DNA from: Candidatus Rubrivivax defluviihabitans
GTDB taxonomy: Bacteria; Pseudomonadota; Gammaproteobacteria; Burkholderiales; Burkholderiaceae_C
Direction of reading: 5' to 3'
DNA length: 64,000 nucleotides
NCBI GenBank assembly: GCA_016709385.1
Contig: JADJMW010000001.1
Coordinates: 496,001 to 560,000, forward strand
The translations under genes were made by a program, and so were the position numbers. The notes under the pieces were generated by a model that saw only the letters and a list, made by a program, of their open reading frames with translations, did not search any database and had not been told where the DNA came from. Of this stretch, positions 26,606-34,736 are shown piece by piece. Numbering within the stretch: the stretch's first letter is position 1; every line of letters begins with the position of its first letter.

Positions 26606-28899
26606 AACGCGGCGCCGCGGGCGCCGGCGTTGGGGCGACCGGCTCGATAGGATCGGAAGGCGCCGCGGCCATCGTGCACCTGGCCGGCACGGCCGAGCCG
26701 GCCATCGCGGGCGTGGATCCGGCGGCACGCGCCCGCGCCTTCGCCGAACCGCTGCTCAGCGGCCAGCGGCTGGACACCGGTGAGGACGCGCTCGGCCATG
26801 CCGACGGCGTGGCGGCACTGCTGGCCAGCATCGGCGGCGCGCCTTCGTTGTGCGCGGCGGCCTACCTGGTCTATGCCGGCGACTACCTGCAGCGCCCCGA
26901 GGAGGTGGTGAAGAAGGCCTTCGGCGAGAGTTATGCCAGCCTGGTGACGCTGACGCGCAAGCTGGTGCAGATTCAGCGCGCCGCGCGCGAGGCGCACCAG
27001 GGGCATGGCGCCGCCAGCGGCCAGGGCGCCTTGCAGACCGAGCGCGTGCGCAAGATGCTGCTGGCCTTCTCGCGCGACCTGCGCGTGGTGCTGCTGCGCC
27101 TGGCCTCGCGGCTGCAGACGCTGCGCTGGTTCGCGGCGCAGAAGCGGGCGTGCCCGCAGGCCATTGCCCAGGAGTCGCTGCAGGTCTTCGCGCCGCTGGC
27201 CAACCGGCTGGGCATCTGGCAGATCAAGTGGGAACTGGAGGACCTGTCGTTCCGCTTCCTGCAGCCGGCCGAATACCAGCGCATGGCGCGCCAGGTGGAC
27301 GAGACGCGCGCCGAGCGCGAACGCAGCGTGGACGCCGCGCGCCAGCAACTGGCCGAGCTGCTGACGGCGGCGGGGCTGCCTGCCGACGTGCAGGGCCGGC
27401 CCAAGCACCTGTACAGCATCTGGAAGAAGATGCACGGCAAGGGGCTGGCCTTCACGCGCATCTTCGACGCCCGCGCGTTGCGCGTCATCGTTCCCGACGT
27501 GGCCGCCTGCTACGCCGCGCTGGCGCTCGTGCACGAAGCCTGGCGCCCGGTGGAAGGCGAGTTCGACGACTACATCGCGCGCCCCAAGCCCAACGGCTAC
27601 CAGAGCCTGCACACCGTAGCGCTGGGCAGCGACGGACGGCCGCTCGAAGTGCAGATACGCACCCGTGCCATGCACGAGCACGCCGAGCACGGCGTGGCTG
27701 CGCACTGGATGTACAAGGAAGCCGGTGCGCGCGGCTATGCCGGCACGAGCGGCCTGCGCGGCGGAGGCGGTGGCGCCGCCGCCGGCGGCGAATTCGAGGA
27801 ACGCATCGCCGAGGCGCGCAAGGCCGTGCTGCGCGAGCTGCTCGCCTGGGAGCGCGACGCCTCGCGCCAGGGCGCCGGCGAGGCCGGCGCGGCGGCCTTC
27901 GACGACCGCATTTACGTCTTCACGCCGCAGGCCAGCATCATCGACCTGCCGACCGGCGGCACCGCGCTGGACTTTGCCTACGCGCTGCACACCGACCTGG
28001 GTCACCGCTGCCGCGGCGCGCGCGTCGACGGCGCCATGGTGCCGCTGAACAAGCCGCTGGCTTCGGGGCAGACGGTGGAGATCGTGGCCGCCAGGGAGGG
28101 CGGGCCTTCGCTGGACTGGCTGAACCCGGAACTGGGCTATGTCGCCAGCCCGCGTTCGCGCGCCAAGGTGCGTGCCTGGTTCAATGCCCAGGCGCAGAGC
28201 GAGACCATCGCGCGCGGCCGCGAGGCGGTGGAGAAGTTGCTGCAACGCGAGGGCCGCACGGCGCTGAAACTCGATGCGCTGGCCGAGCAACTGGGCTTCA
28301 GGAATGCCGAGGCGCTGTTCGAGGTGGTGGGCAAGGACGAGTTTTCGCTGCGCAACATCGAGACCGTGCTGCGACCGGCCGAGCCGGCACCGAACGAGGA
28401 CCGCGTGCTGCTGCACCGGCCGCGCGCCGAGGCCGGCGGCGGCCGCGGCGGCGTGCTCGTGGTCGGCATCGATTCGCTGCTCACCACGCTGGCACGCTGC
28501 TGCCGACCGGCGCCGCCGGATGCCATCGCCGGCTTCGTGACACGCGGCCGCGGCGTGGCCGTGCACCGCGCCGACTGCAGCAATTTTCGCCACATGGCGC
28601 AGACGGCGCCGGGTCGCGTCATCGAGGTCGCCTGGGGCCAGTCCGGCGGCGACAAGCCGGCGGTCTACCCGCTGGACGTGCTGGTGGAGGCTGCCGACCG
28701 GCCGGGTCTGCTGCGCGACATCTCCGAGGTCTTCGCCAAGGACAAGATGAACGTGACCGGCGTGCACACCCAGTCCGCCAAGGACCGCAGCGCGGCCTGG
28801 ATGACCTTCACCGTGGAGTTGACCGACGTCTCGCGGCTGGCGCCGGTGCTGGCACAGATCGGCCGCGTGCCGGGCGTACGTCACGCGCGGCGCAAGTGA
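26602..28899 (+). CDS. relA: (p)ppGpp synthetase RelA
   Basis: A 765-residue long RSH protein. The N-terminal hydrolase domain is decayed (ALGHADGVAALLASIGG and YLVYAGDYL replace the HD-x3-ED signatures), so it is a synthetase-only RelA. The synthetase domain has FTRIFDARALRVIV and DYIARPKPNGYQSLHT near residues 290-340. TGS follows (IYVFTPQASIIDLPTGGTA), then a helical/zinc region with CCRP and a C-terminal ACT domain. It makes (p)ppGpp on stalled ribosomes. Start ATG 26602 is coupled to the hydrolase stop. Confidence 0.95.
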   Translation: MKRGAAGAGVGATGSIGSEGAAAIVHLAGTAEPAIAGVDPAARARAFAEPLLSGQRLDTGEDALGHADGVAALLASIGGAPSLCAAAYLVYAGDYLQRPEEVVKKAFGESYASLVTLTRKLVQIQRAAREAHQGHGAASGQGALQTERVRKMLLAFSRDLRVVLLRLASRLQTLRWFAAQKRACPQAIAQESLQVFAPLANRLGIWQIKWELEDLSFRFLQPAEYQRMARQVDETRAERERSVDAARQQLAELLTAAGLPADVQGRPKHLYSIWKKMHGKGLAFTRIFDARALRVIVPDVAACYAALALVHEAWRPVEGEFDDYIARPKPNGYQSLHTVALGSDGRPLEVQIRTRAMHEHAEHGVAAHWMYKEAGARGYAGTSGLRGGGGGAAAGGEFEERIAEARKAVLRELLAWERDASRQGAGEAGAAAFDDRIYVFTPQASIIDLPTGGTALDFAYALHTDLGHRCRGARVDGAMVPLNKPLASGQTVEIVAAREGGPSLDWLNPELGYVASPRSRAKVRAWFNAQAQSETIARGREAVEKLLQREGRTALKLDALAEQLGFRNAEALFEVVGKDEFSLRNIETVLRPAEPAPNEDRVLLHRPRAEAGGGRGGVLVVGIDSLLTTLARCCRPAPPDAIAGFVTRGRGVAVHRADCSNFRHMAQTAPGRVIEVAWGQSGGDKPAVYPLDVLVEAADRPGLLRDISEVFAKDKMNVTGVHTQSAKDRSAAWMTFTVELTDVSRLAPVLAQIGRVPGVRHARRK

Positions 28900-28959
28900 C
28901 CTACGCACGGGCCCGCGGGTCTTTGCGCGCACGGGCCGTATATACTGCGAGGCTGACCC

Positions 28960-29036
28960 AGGCGCGTAGCTCAGCTGGTTAGAGCACCACCTTGACATGG
29001 TGGGGGTCGTTGGTTCGAGTCCAATCGCGCCTACCA
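28960..29036 (+). tRNA. tRNA-Val, anticodon GAC
   Basis: A 77-base cloverleaf. The acceptor AGGCGCG pairs with CGCGCCT. The D arm is GCTCAGCTGGTTAGAGC, the anticodon stem CCACC/GGTGG carries loop TTGACAT (anticodon GAC), and the T arm is GTTGG TTCGAGT CCAAT. CCA is encoded at 29034-29036. A TATACT -10 element is at 28941-28946. It stands alone and borders the accessory region, so it may have served as an integration site. Confidence 0.96.
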
Positions 29037-29053
29037 AATTCGGTAGAAGAATC

Positions 29054-29086
29054 AAGCACTTGGCGGTGACGCTCGGTGCTTTTTTC
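29054..29086 (+). terminator. Intrinsic terminator after tRNA-Val
   Basis: AAGCAC (29054-29059) pairs with GTGCTT (29076-29081), with additional inner pairing of GGCG with CGCT, followed by a run of six T. Good rho-independent terminator for the tRNA gene. Confidence 0.75.
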
Positions 29087-29154
29087 TTGTCGGTACGGAA
29101 AAAGTACGGAAAAGCGGGTGTCGCTGCGGCCCAAAGCGCTGTACTCGCTCGCAC

Positions 29155-29325
29155 ATGGCCGCGTGCCACGGTGGCGGTGAACGCGACGGCCAGTTCGACG
29201 ACGGCGACTTCGGCAGGCCCCTGTACGCCAATGGCGACGAGGGGCTGGTGCTGCCGGACCTGGACCCTTCCGCGCACGATATGGCGGAGGCGAAAGCCGG
29301 AGCGATCTTCAGCCGGGCAGGGTGA
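29155..29325 (+). CDS. Small acidic hypothetical protein (56 aa), possibly a gene remnant
   Basis: An open frame from ATG 29155 encodes an Asp/Gly-rich peptide (FDDGDFGRPLYANGDEG, then DLDPSAHDMAEAKAG). The composition looks protein-like rather than antisense, but no family is recognised and no ribosome site is seen. It lies between the tRNA terminator and the radC-like gene in a region of probable genomic-island remnants. The surrounding 29087-29154 and 29326-29586 hold direct repeats (GTACGGAAAA twice near 29090-29115) and no other credible gene. Confidence 0.35.
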   Translation: MAACHGGGERDGQFDDGDFGRPLYANGDEGLVLPDLDPSAHDMAEAKAGAIFSRAG

Positions 29326-29586
29326 GGACGCTGTCGACCTGCCCGCTAAGGTGTCGGCTTGGCTGCGCAACCGTGCCAGTAGGTTCTTCTAGGCCATCGA
29401 TGGAGGCGTGCGGAGGGGGGGGCTTGCCGTGTCGACCCACGCTACCACGTCGTTCTCGCCGTCAAGGTCTGCGCGCTCGCGGGGCGAGCGCTTGCGGCCT
29501 GCGGCCGTCTTCGAACCCTGACGGCTGCGCTGCGCCGTGGTGCTCCGGTCTCGGGCAATCCCGCCCGACACAGACCGGAGTTCGCC

Positions 29587-30105
29587 ATGTCGCTGTCTTC
29601 CACTTCTTCCGTTGACGCTGTCGCTGCTGCTGCACTGCTGGTGCGCGATGTCGATGGTCAGTACCGTCCGGCGCGTGCCGAGGAGGTGCTGTCCCAGGCG
29701 CGGCGCGTGCTGTCGCAGCGGGTGCGGCGCGGTGCCACGATGTCGTCGCCGCAGGCGGTGAAGGACTATCTGCGCCTGGAGATCGGGGCGCTGGAGCACG
29801 AGGTGTTCTGCGTGCTGTTCCTGGATGCGCAGCACCGGATCATCGCGCTGAAGCAGATGTTCCGCGGCACGGTGACGCAGACTTCGGTGAACCCGCGCGA
29901 GGTGGTCAAGGAGGCGCTCGGGTGCAGCGGGGCGGCAGTGATCCTGGCACACAACCACCTGTCGGGGGCGGTTGAGCCGAGCCGGGCAGACGAGTACCTG
30001 ACGCAGACGCTGAAAACGGCGCTGGCGCTGGTCGACGTGCGGGTGCTCGATCACCTGGTGGTGGCCGGTGCGGACGTGTGTTCTTTCGCCGAAAGGGGTC
30101 TTTGA
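29587..30105 (+). CDS. RadC-like JAB/MPN-domain protein
   Basis: A 172-residue protein lacking the N-terminal helix-hairpin-helix half of full RadC. The JAB metalloprotease-like motif is present: Glu in EALGCSGAAVILAHNHLSG, HxH in AHNH, and the later Asp in PSRADEYL. HNHLSG replaces the usual HNHPSG. Short RadC proteins are common on integrative elements, plasmids and islands; biochemical role unknown. It marks the accessory segment after tRNA-Val. Confidence 0.9.
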   Translation: MSLSSTSSVDAVAAAALLVRDVDGQYRPARAEEVLSQARRVLSQRVRRGATMSSPQAVKDYLRLEIGALEHEVFCVLFLDAQHRIIALKQMFRGTVTQTSVNPREVVKEALGCSGAAVILAHNHLSGAVEPSRADEYLTQTLKTALALVDVRVLDHLVVAGADVCSFAERGL

Positions 30106-30164
30106 GCGCCCGGGCACGCGCGTGCCCCTTTGTCGTCTGTCGCTCGCCGGCCGGGTCTGGCGAG

Positions 30165-30655
30165 GCTGAGCCAGCGGATGTGCAGTTCGAAGGGGCCGGC
30201 CTGGCGGGCGGCGATCATCAGGCCGACCTGGCGGATGCGCGCGGGATCGAGCGCCGACGCGCTGGGGACCTCGCGACCGCGGAAAGCTGGCGCGGAACGC
30301 GGCCAGTGGGAGGTGCAGGGCCTGCCAGGCGCCCGTCGCCGGTTCAAAAGGGGTCTGGTGATTGAGACTGTCGAAGCCATCGTCCGTGAGCAGGCTGAGA
30401 TTGAACTGCTTGTTGTCGCCGCGCAGTTCGTTCAGGCAGGTCCCGGCGCCTGGCAGGCCTCGCGCAGCGGGGCGGGATCGCACCGACGCAAAGCCACCGT
30501 TGCTTTCCAGTGAGACCACCCCCTCAAGGATGGCATCGCCCGCCGGGTCGTGCCGCAGCCTGCTGCGTGAGATGCCGCCCGTGACGCGGTCGTCGATCGG
30601 CGCGCCAGGCGTTGGCCGCGTTCGGGTCGGTGAAGTCGAACAGCACCTTCGACAT
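30165..30655 (-). pseudogene. CIA30-domain protein, broken by two +1 frameshifts
   Basis: Read on the minus strand, three frames together give one CIA30 (NADH:ubiquinone oxidoreductase intermediate-associated protein 30) domain. Frame one has MSKVLFDFTDPNAANAWR. After an extra base near 30602, frame two continues IDDRVTGGISRSRL ... ELRGDNKQFNLSLLTDDGFD ... WQALHLPLAAFRASF. After an extra base near 30289, frame three continues RGREVPSASALDPARIRQVG ... FELHIRWLSLARPG. Order and spacing match the family, so this is one gene with two single-base insertions, either a true pseudogene or sequence errors. It lies directly after parE on the same strand. Confidence 0.8.
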
Positions 30656-30705
30656 GGCGGTCGTTGTGGCCGGTGTCGACGCGGGTGTGTCAGGCATGTG
30701 CCGGG

Positions 30706-31023
30706 TCACTCACCGGTAGTCAGGATGGCGATGATGTCCTGCCGATCGCCGAGAAGGCGCACGACATCGAGGTGGTCATCGGCCTCGAAGTGCAGCCATT
30801 GCATGGGGAAGTCGGTGACGCGCCAGGAACGCAGGCCGGGGATCTCGCACAGTTGCCCCAGGCGGGGCGAGCCCATGCCGGGCATGCGCTCGATCGGTTC
30901 GAGTGCGGCAATGGCTGAGTCGAACATGCGTTCGGCCAGATCCACGCTGCCTTCCGTGGCGTAGTGCCGCGCGGCTTCAAGCAGGTCGGCCTCTGCCTGC
31001 GGGCGCAGGTGGACGCGTTTCAA
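30706..31023 (-). CDS. parE: RelE/ParE-family toxin
   Basis: A 105-residue ParE-like toxin. It starts MKRVHLRPQAEADLLEAARHYA, has the family's central L..IERMPGMGSPR block and ends with VVRLLGDRQDIIAIL. Known ParE toxins poison DNA gyrase. Its start overlaps the parD stop by 4 bases, the standard antitoxin-first arrangement. It stabilises the accessory segment or protects it from loss (inference). Confidence 0.88.
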   Translation of the reverse strand: MKRVHLRPQAEADLLEAARHYATEGSVDLAERMFDSAIAALEPIERMPGMGSPRLGQLCEIPGLRSWRVTDFPMQWLHFEADDHLDVVRLLGDRQDIIAILTTGE

Positions 31024-31271
31024 CGCCGCTTGCCCAGGGCCTGCTTCTTCAACTGCGCGGCGCGCTGGGGCGTGAGCGCCTGGCCGGGGCCGGAGTTGAG
31101 ACCTTCCTCGATCAGTTCGCGCAGGCGCTTCTTGGCCTGCTCTTCCTGGTCGCGCCGGATCAGCTCCCGCAGGTATTCGCTGGTGTTGCCGTACTGGCCG
31201 GCGCGCACGCGCTGGTCGACGTAGCTGCGCATGGCTTCTGGCAGCGCAAAGCTCATGGTGTTGGTGCTCAT
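31020..31271 (-). CDS. parD: ParD-like antitoxin (ribbon-helix-helix)
   Basis: An 83-residue antitoxin from ATG 31271. Its N-terminal ribbon-helix-helix is TMSFALPEAMRSYVDQRVRAGQYGNTSEYLRELIRR, the ParD/CC2985 pattern. The charged C-terminal tail (ALTPQRAAQLKKQAL) should bind ParE. A frame opens 12 codons earlier, but that part crosses the probable operator. Likely represses its own operon. Confidence 0.88.
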   Translation of the reverse strand: MSTNTMSFALPEAMRSYVDQRVRAGQYGNTSEYLRELIRRDQEEQAKKRLRELIEEGLNSGPGQALTPQRAAQLKKQALGKRR

Positions 31272-31289
31272 GGCCGAATGATCGCGCGG

Positions 31290-31307
31290 ACTATCAATAG
31301 TTGTCAA
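31290..31307 (-). promoter_or_regulatory. parDE promoter/operator candidate
   Basis: A perfect TTGACA -35 hexamer on the minus strand (31307-31302) is next to an inverted repeat ACTAT-CA-ATAGT (31290-31301). A weak -10 (GATCAT) falls 18 bases downstream. The dyad is a plausible ParD operator. Confidence 0.45.
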
Positions 31308-31353
31308 TACTTGGCCCGACTTCGTGCGGCGTGGCCTGGGGTCGAAAAGGGCC

Positions 31354-32172
31354 TCAGCGCACCCGCAGCACGTGGTCGGTCTCGCCCTTCTTGATCTCGA
31401 CGACGGCGTCCATGGCCTTGACCATGTCGGCGAAGTTGGCGTGGCCGTGGTCCTTCGGATCGAAGGTGGGGTCGAGGCGCTTGATCATGTGCCAGACGGA
31501 TCCCTTGTTGACCCAGGCCTCGCCCTTGGTCTCGGCGAGCAGGCGCACGGCACGCTTGAGCATCTCGGCGCCCGGGTCGGCCGGTGGTGGTGGTGGTGCG
31601 TCTTTGGCTTCGCTGGGCTTGAGCGTTTCTTCGGTGCTGGGCGCTTCGACCAGGCTGTCGTAGTAGCGGAACTCGTGGCAGCTCTTGGCCCAGTGCTTGT
31701 TCGTGTTCCTGCGGTTGCCGATGCCGATCAGGGTTCTGCCGGCGGCCTTGATCTTCTGGGCCACCGGCATGAAGTCGCTGTCGCCGCCGACGATGATGAC
31801 GGTGCCGATGTGCGCGAAGCGGCTGATGTCCTCGGTGGCGTCGAGGCAGAGCTTGATGTCAGCGCCGTTCTTGGCGGAGGCGCCCGGCGGGAACAGCTGG
31901 ATCAGCTCGACGGCGCTCTGCAGGAGGGCGTCGCGGTAGCGGCCGAAGTACTGCCAGTTGCCGTAGGCGCGGTTGATGGCGATGGGCCCGAAGGATGCGC
32001 CTAGCTCGACCAGGGCCTGGACGTCGATCAGGGGTTCCTGGACCTTGAATCGGTTGTCCTGCTTGGCGTACGCGCCTTCGCCGTACTTGGCCTCCATGAG
32101 GCCGGCGTGCAGGTTTTCGAAGTCCCAGTAGAGCGCGACGGATCGGCTGTCGTCGTTGTCGTTCGCGTTCAT
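31354..32172 (-). CDS. NYN-domain (LabA/PIN-like) protein with C-terminal OST-HTH-like domain
   Basis: A 272-residue protein. The NYN nuclease-type domain spans about residues 10-165, with acidic metal-site residues in YWDFENLHAG, KNGADIKLCLDA and VGGDSDFMPV. A Pro-rich linker (about 195) leads to a C-terminal OST-HTH/LOTUS-like domain (AVRLLAETKGEAWVNKGSVWHMIKRLDP), a putative RNA-binding module. Such proteins are predicted RNases; targets are unknown. Found in the island-like segment after tRNA-Val. Confidence 0.87.
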   Translation of the reverse strand: MNANDNDDSRSVALYWDFENLHAGLMEAKYGEGAYAKQDNRFKVQEPLIDVQALVELGASFGPIAINRAYGNWQYFGRYRDALLQSAVELIQLFPPGASAKNGADIKLCLDATEDISRFAHIGTVIIVGGDSDFMPVAQKIKAAGRTLIGIGNRRNTNKHWAKSCHEFRYYDSLVEAPSTEETLKPSEAKDAPPPPPADPGAEMLKRAVRLLAETKGEAWVNKGSVWHMIKRLDPTFDPKDHGHANFADMVKAMDAVVEIKKGETDHVLRVR

Positions 32173-32708
32173 GGTGTTCTCCCTCCCGGTCTTGTTGGAG
32201 TCATCGTAGTGCCTCCGGGCGAGGTCTCATTGGCCGGCTACGTCAGGCCCGTGGGAGTCGTGGCGGGTGCATGTGTGGCAGCGGGCGCGTTCAGGTCTCT
32301 GTGGGCCTGGGCGTCTCCCCGCTGCGCGGGGCCGGGCTGTCGCGCTGCGCGTCGAGCCACCGGGGTACCGGCGTCTCGCCCCTGACGGGCTTCCATCCCT
32401 GACGCAACACGGTCAGGCCGGCGATGCCGGCCGAGATACGCGGCGGCCCTTTCCCGTGCCCGGGGAAGGGCGGGCCCTGATTCCTTCACGCTGCGCGTGA
32501 ACGAGGCCCGCTTGGCGAACTGGCTGGCTTGCGCAGTCGCTGCGCTGCGCTGCGCTGCGCTTCGCTCTGTGCGGCGCCGGCCAGATCGCCACCCCGGCCA
32601 GCAGTTCACCGCGGCGCGGGCCTGTGCGTTGCCTGACGAGATCACCATGGGGCGCTTCGTGTTGCCGGCCACGGCACGGGTGGCGACCGGTGCCATCACC
32701 AACGAGCG
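32173..32708. other. Gene-free, repeat-rich spacer
   Basis: About 530 bases without a credible gene. Open frames here have no protein-like composition. The stretch contains short hairpins (for example TTCACGC-TGC-GCGTGAA near 32486-32502), clustered CG-rich dyads and a pentamer tandem repeat. It separates the toxin/NYN segment from the cytochrome genes and may be a recombination joint. Confidence 0.6.
32538..32567. repeat. Pentanucleotide tandem repeat (CGCTG, six units)
   Basis: Four perfect CGCTG units followed by CGCTT and CGCTC. Non-coding as far as can be seen; copy number may vary between strains. Confidence 0.8.
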
Positions 32709-33377
32709 TTACCTCAATGACAGGATCCAGTTCACGAGGTTGTAGATGCGGTCGGGGTCAGCGGTCTTGACGACCGGGTGCCGCTCTTCGTGGCCGTCGT
32801 CGAACCTGGCCTTGCGGCCCGTCGTGACATGCTTGTACAGGTTGTCCTCGGCGCCGACGCTGCCCAGGTACTTGGCGGCGACGTCCTTCCAGGCCGGCCC
32901 TTCCTTCTTGTCTTCGACCGCGTGACATGCCAGGCAGCGGCTCTGGCGCGCCAGCGACTCCGCGGCCTTCACGTCGACCGGTGCGGCCACCGGCAGGGCC
33001 AGGATCCAGTCCACGAGATTCTGGATGCGCTTCGGGTCGGAGGTCTTGACGATCGGGTGGTCCCTTTCCTGGCCATCGTCGAACCGGGCCTTGCGGCCTG
33101 TCGTGACATGCAGGTACAGCCTCTGGCCGGCATCGGCCTGGCCGTGATAGGTCGCAGCGACGTCCTTCCATGCCGGCCCGTCCTTCTTCTGGTACACGCT
33201 GTGGCATGCCACACAGGCGCTCTGCCGTGCCAGCCTCTGCGCTGCGATGACATCCACGGCGTAACAGTCCCGGGAGAAGGCGAGCAGTGCCGCCAACAGT
33301 GCCAGGGTCACCAGGGGAAACACCTTGCCCGGCCTCGATGCCGTGTTCTCCGCAAACTCGGTGGACGTCCACCCCAT
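32709..33377 (-). CDS. Periplasmic diheme c-type cytochrome (tandem domains)
   Basis: A 222-residue exported protein. The signal/anchor region is residues 18-40 (VFPLVTLALLAALLAF). Two homologous class-I-like cytochrome domains follow, with heme sites CVACH (55-59) and CLACH (148-152). The position that is methionine in c551 proteins reads HP[IV]VKT in both domains (His 107 and His 200), so both hemes may be bis-histidine and low-potential. The start at ATG 33377 gives a signal peptide. Last gene of the minus-strand cytochrome operon with nirT; probably an electron carrier between NirT and a periplasmic reductase. Confidence 0.85.
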   Translation of the reverse strand: MGWTSTEFAENTASRPGKVFPLVTLALLAALLAFSRDCYAVDVIAAQRLARQSACVACHSVYQKKDGPAWKDVAATYHGQADAGQRLYLHVTTGRKARFDDGQERDHPIVKTSDPKRIQNLVDWILALPVAAPVDVKAAESLARQSRCLACHAVEDKKEGPAWKDVAAKYLGSVGAEDNLYKHVTTGRKARFDDGHEERHPVVKTADPDRIYNLVNWILSLR

Positions 33378-33412
33378 GGCCGCCGCATCGATCGAAGGTG
33401 CGTGGGACACGT

Positions 33413-33553
33413 TCACGGCCGTGGCTGCCGAAGGCGGCCCTTGGCGAGCAGCTTCTCCAGCCACCGGATGCCGACGACGACGACGACCACGCAGGCGCCG
33501 AACAGACCCGCCATCGCCAGAATCGTCAGTACCGTCCAGATTGCCAGCGCCAT
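33413..33553 (-). CDS. Small single-span membrane protein (46 aa) in the nirT operon
   Basis: ATG 33553 with GAGGAA seven bases upstream encodes a peptide whose residues 4-30 form one hydrophobic helix (IWTVLTILAMAGLFGACVVV) followed by a basic tail (RWLEKLLAKGRLRQPRP). It sits 37 bases after nirT and 35 bases before the diheme cytochrome gene, so it is likely translated as part of the operon. No family recognised; could be a small subunit or assembly factor of the NirT complex. Confidence 0.6.
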   Translation of the reverse strand: MALAIWTVLTILAMAGLFGACVVVVVVGIRWLEKLLAKGRLRQPRP

Positions 33554-33590
33554 CACACAATTCCTCGTTCGTACCCGCGGCGAAGGCGCG

Positions 33591-34193
33591 CTACTCCTCG
33601 TCTTCCGTGTATTCGCTGGGCAGCAGGTGCGCGATGCCCTTGTGGCAGTCGATGCAGGTCTTGCCCTCCTTCTGCGCCGGCTCCATCTTCTTGCGCGCCC
33701 GTGTCGTCTGCTTGTGGGGATCCATCGCCTCCCACGAGTGGCAATTGCGGCACTCCTGCGAATCATTGGCCTTCATCGTGGCCCACACCCGCTGCGCCAT
33801 CTCCATGCGCTTGTCCTCGAACTTCTCGGGCGTGTCGATCGAGGCCGTGACGAACTTGCCGTACAGCTCGCTGCTCGCCTGGATCTTGCGCAGGAACTTG
33901 TGCGCCCAGTCCTTCGGCACGTGGCAGTCGGCGCAGGCGGCCCGCACGCCCGAGCGGTTCTTGTAGTGGACCGTCTCCTTGTACTCCTGGAGCACGGTGT
34001 CGCGCATCTCGTGGCACGAGACGCAGAAGCCCAGGGTATTCGTCGCATCCATGCCGGTATTGAAGCCGCTCCACAAGAGCAGCCCGGACAGCATCCCGAT
34101 GCCGACCACCGCCGTGACCGACATCGTCGACGGGCGGAAGAAGAAGTCGCGCAGCCGACTCCAGCGCGAAGGCGGGGTCATGTCGGCGCTCAT
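33591..34193 (-). CDS. nirT: NapC/NirT-family tetraheme c-type cytochrome
   Basis: A 200-residue membrane-anchored quinol dehydrogenase. It has an N-terminal helix (about residues 24-44) and four heme sites: CVSCH 57-61, CADCH 87-91, CRNCH 148-152 and CIDCH 180-184. The LGFCVSCHEMRDTVLQEY and KDWAHKF blocks are typical of NirT/NapC. It takes electrons from quinol and passes them to periplasmic cytochromes. The nearby nirS and companion cytochromes support NirT rather than NapC; no nap genes are present. Confidence 0.92.
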   Translation of the reverse strand: MSADMTPPSRWSRLRDFFFRPSTMSVTAVVGIGMLSGLLLWSGFNTGMDATNTLGFCVSCHEMRDTVLQEYKETVHYKNRSGVRAACADCHVPKDWAHKFLRKIQASSELYGKFVTASIDTPEKFEDKRMEMAQRVWATMKANDSQECRNCHSWEAMDPHKQTTRARKKMEPAQKEGKTCIDCHKGIAHLLPSEYTEDEE

Positions 34194-34228
34194 GCTCCCT
34201 CTTCAGCGCGCGGGCGATGCAGCGGCCG

Positions 34229-34579
34229 CTACAGGGACAGGATCCAGTCGACGAGATTCCTGATCTCGTCGGCGTTCTTCGTCTTGATGATCGGATGCAC
34301 CTCCTCCGATCCGTCCTCGAGCTTGACCTTCGGTCCGGTCGTGATGTGCTTGGTCAGCCTCTCCTGGGCATCGGGCTTGCCCTTGAGTTCCTTGGCGACC
34401 TCCCTCCAAGGCTTCGCATCCTTGACCTTGTCGACCGCGTGGCACTTCATGCAATTGCTGCGTCGGGCCAGTGCCTGGGCGGCTTCGGCGTCCGCGGCCT
34501 GGGCGGGGCCGGCAGCGGCGAGCAGGACAGTCGCCGCCAGCAGTGATGCCGGAAGCCCCGTGGGAAGCAGCGTCGTCAT
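34229..34579 (-). CDS. Periplasmic monoheme c-type cytochrome
   Basis: A 116-residue protein with a signal peptide (ending GPAQAAD) and one heme site, CMKCH (43-47). No methionine lies in the second half; instead His 95 sits in EEVHPIIKT, the same place as in the diheme protein, so bis-His ligation is likely. The start is ATG 34579 because GGAGGA lies just upstream, inside a four-codon extension. First gene of the operon with nirT; a near-consensus FNR/Dnr box lies 75-90 bases upstream. Confidence 0.87.
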   Translation of the reverse strand: MTTLLPTGLPASLLAATVLLAAAGPAQAADAEAAQALARRSNCMKCHAVDKVKDAKPWREVAKELKGKPDAQERLTKHITTGPKVKLEDGSEEVHPIIKTKNADEIRNLVDWILSL

Positions 34580-34653
34580 GGAGTCCTCCATTCAGGGTGA
34601 ACGCCTCGGAAATGCACCCACCAAAAGTGTCGGCCCAAGACGCTGCAGTGACG

Positions 34654-34667
34654 CTGATCTGGATCAA
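34654..34667. promoter_or_regulatory. FNR/Dnr-type box in the nirT-nnrS divergent region
   Basis: CTGATCTGGATCAA matches the TTGAT-N4-ATCAA consensus in 9 of 10 fixed positions. Its centre is about 81 bases before the monoheme cytochrome start, so a class II promoter would start transcription near 34619. Predicts anaerobic or NO-dependent activation. Confidence 0.7.
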
Positions 34668-34736
34668 GCCTTGCGCTGCGCGGTCCGCTCGTTGATCGGC
34701 CCTGGGCGCTGTCGACGCCGCAAACAGGTCACCCGA

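Noticed and set aside
29389..30519. A single 376-codon minus-strand protein
   Set aside because: Only its first part is real (CIA30 fragment); the rest is antisense to the radC-like gene. Treated as a pseudogene with frameshifts.
33591..34193. NapC of a periplasmic nitrate reductase
   Set aside because: No napA, B or D genes nearby; nirS and companion cytochromes favour NirT.
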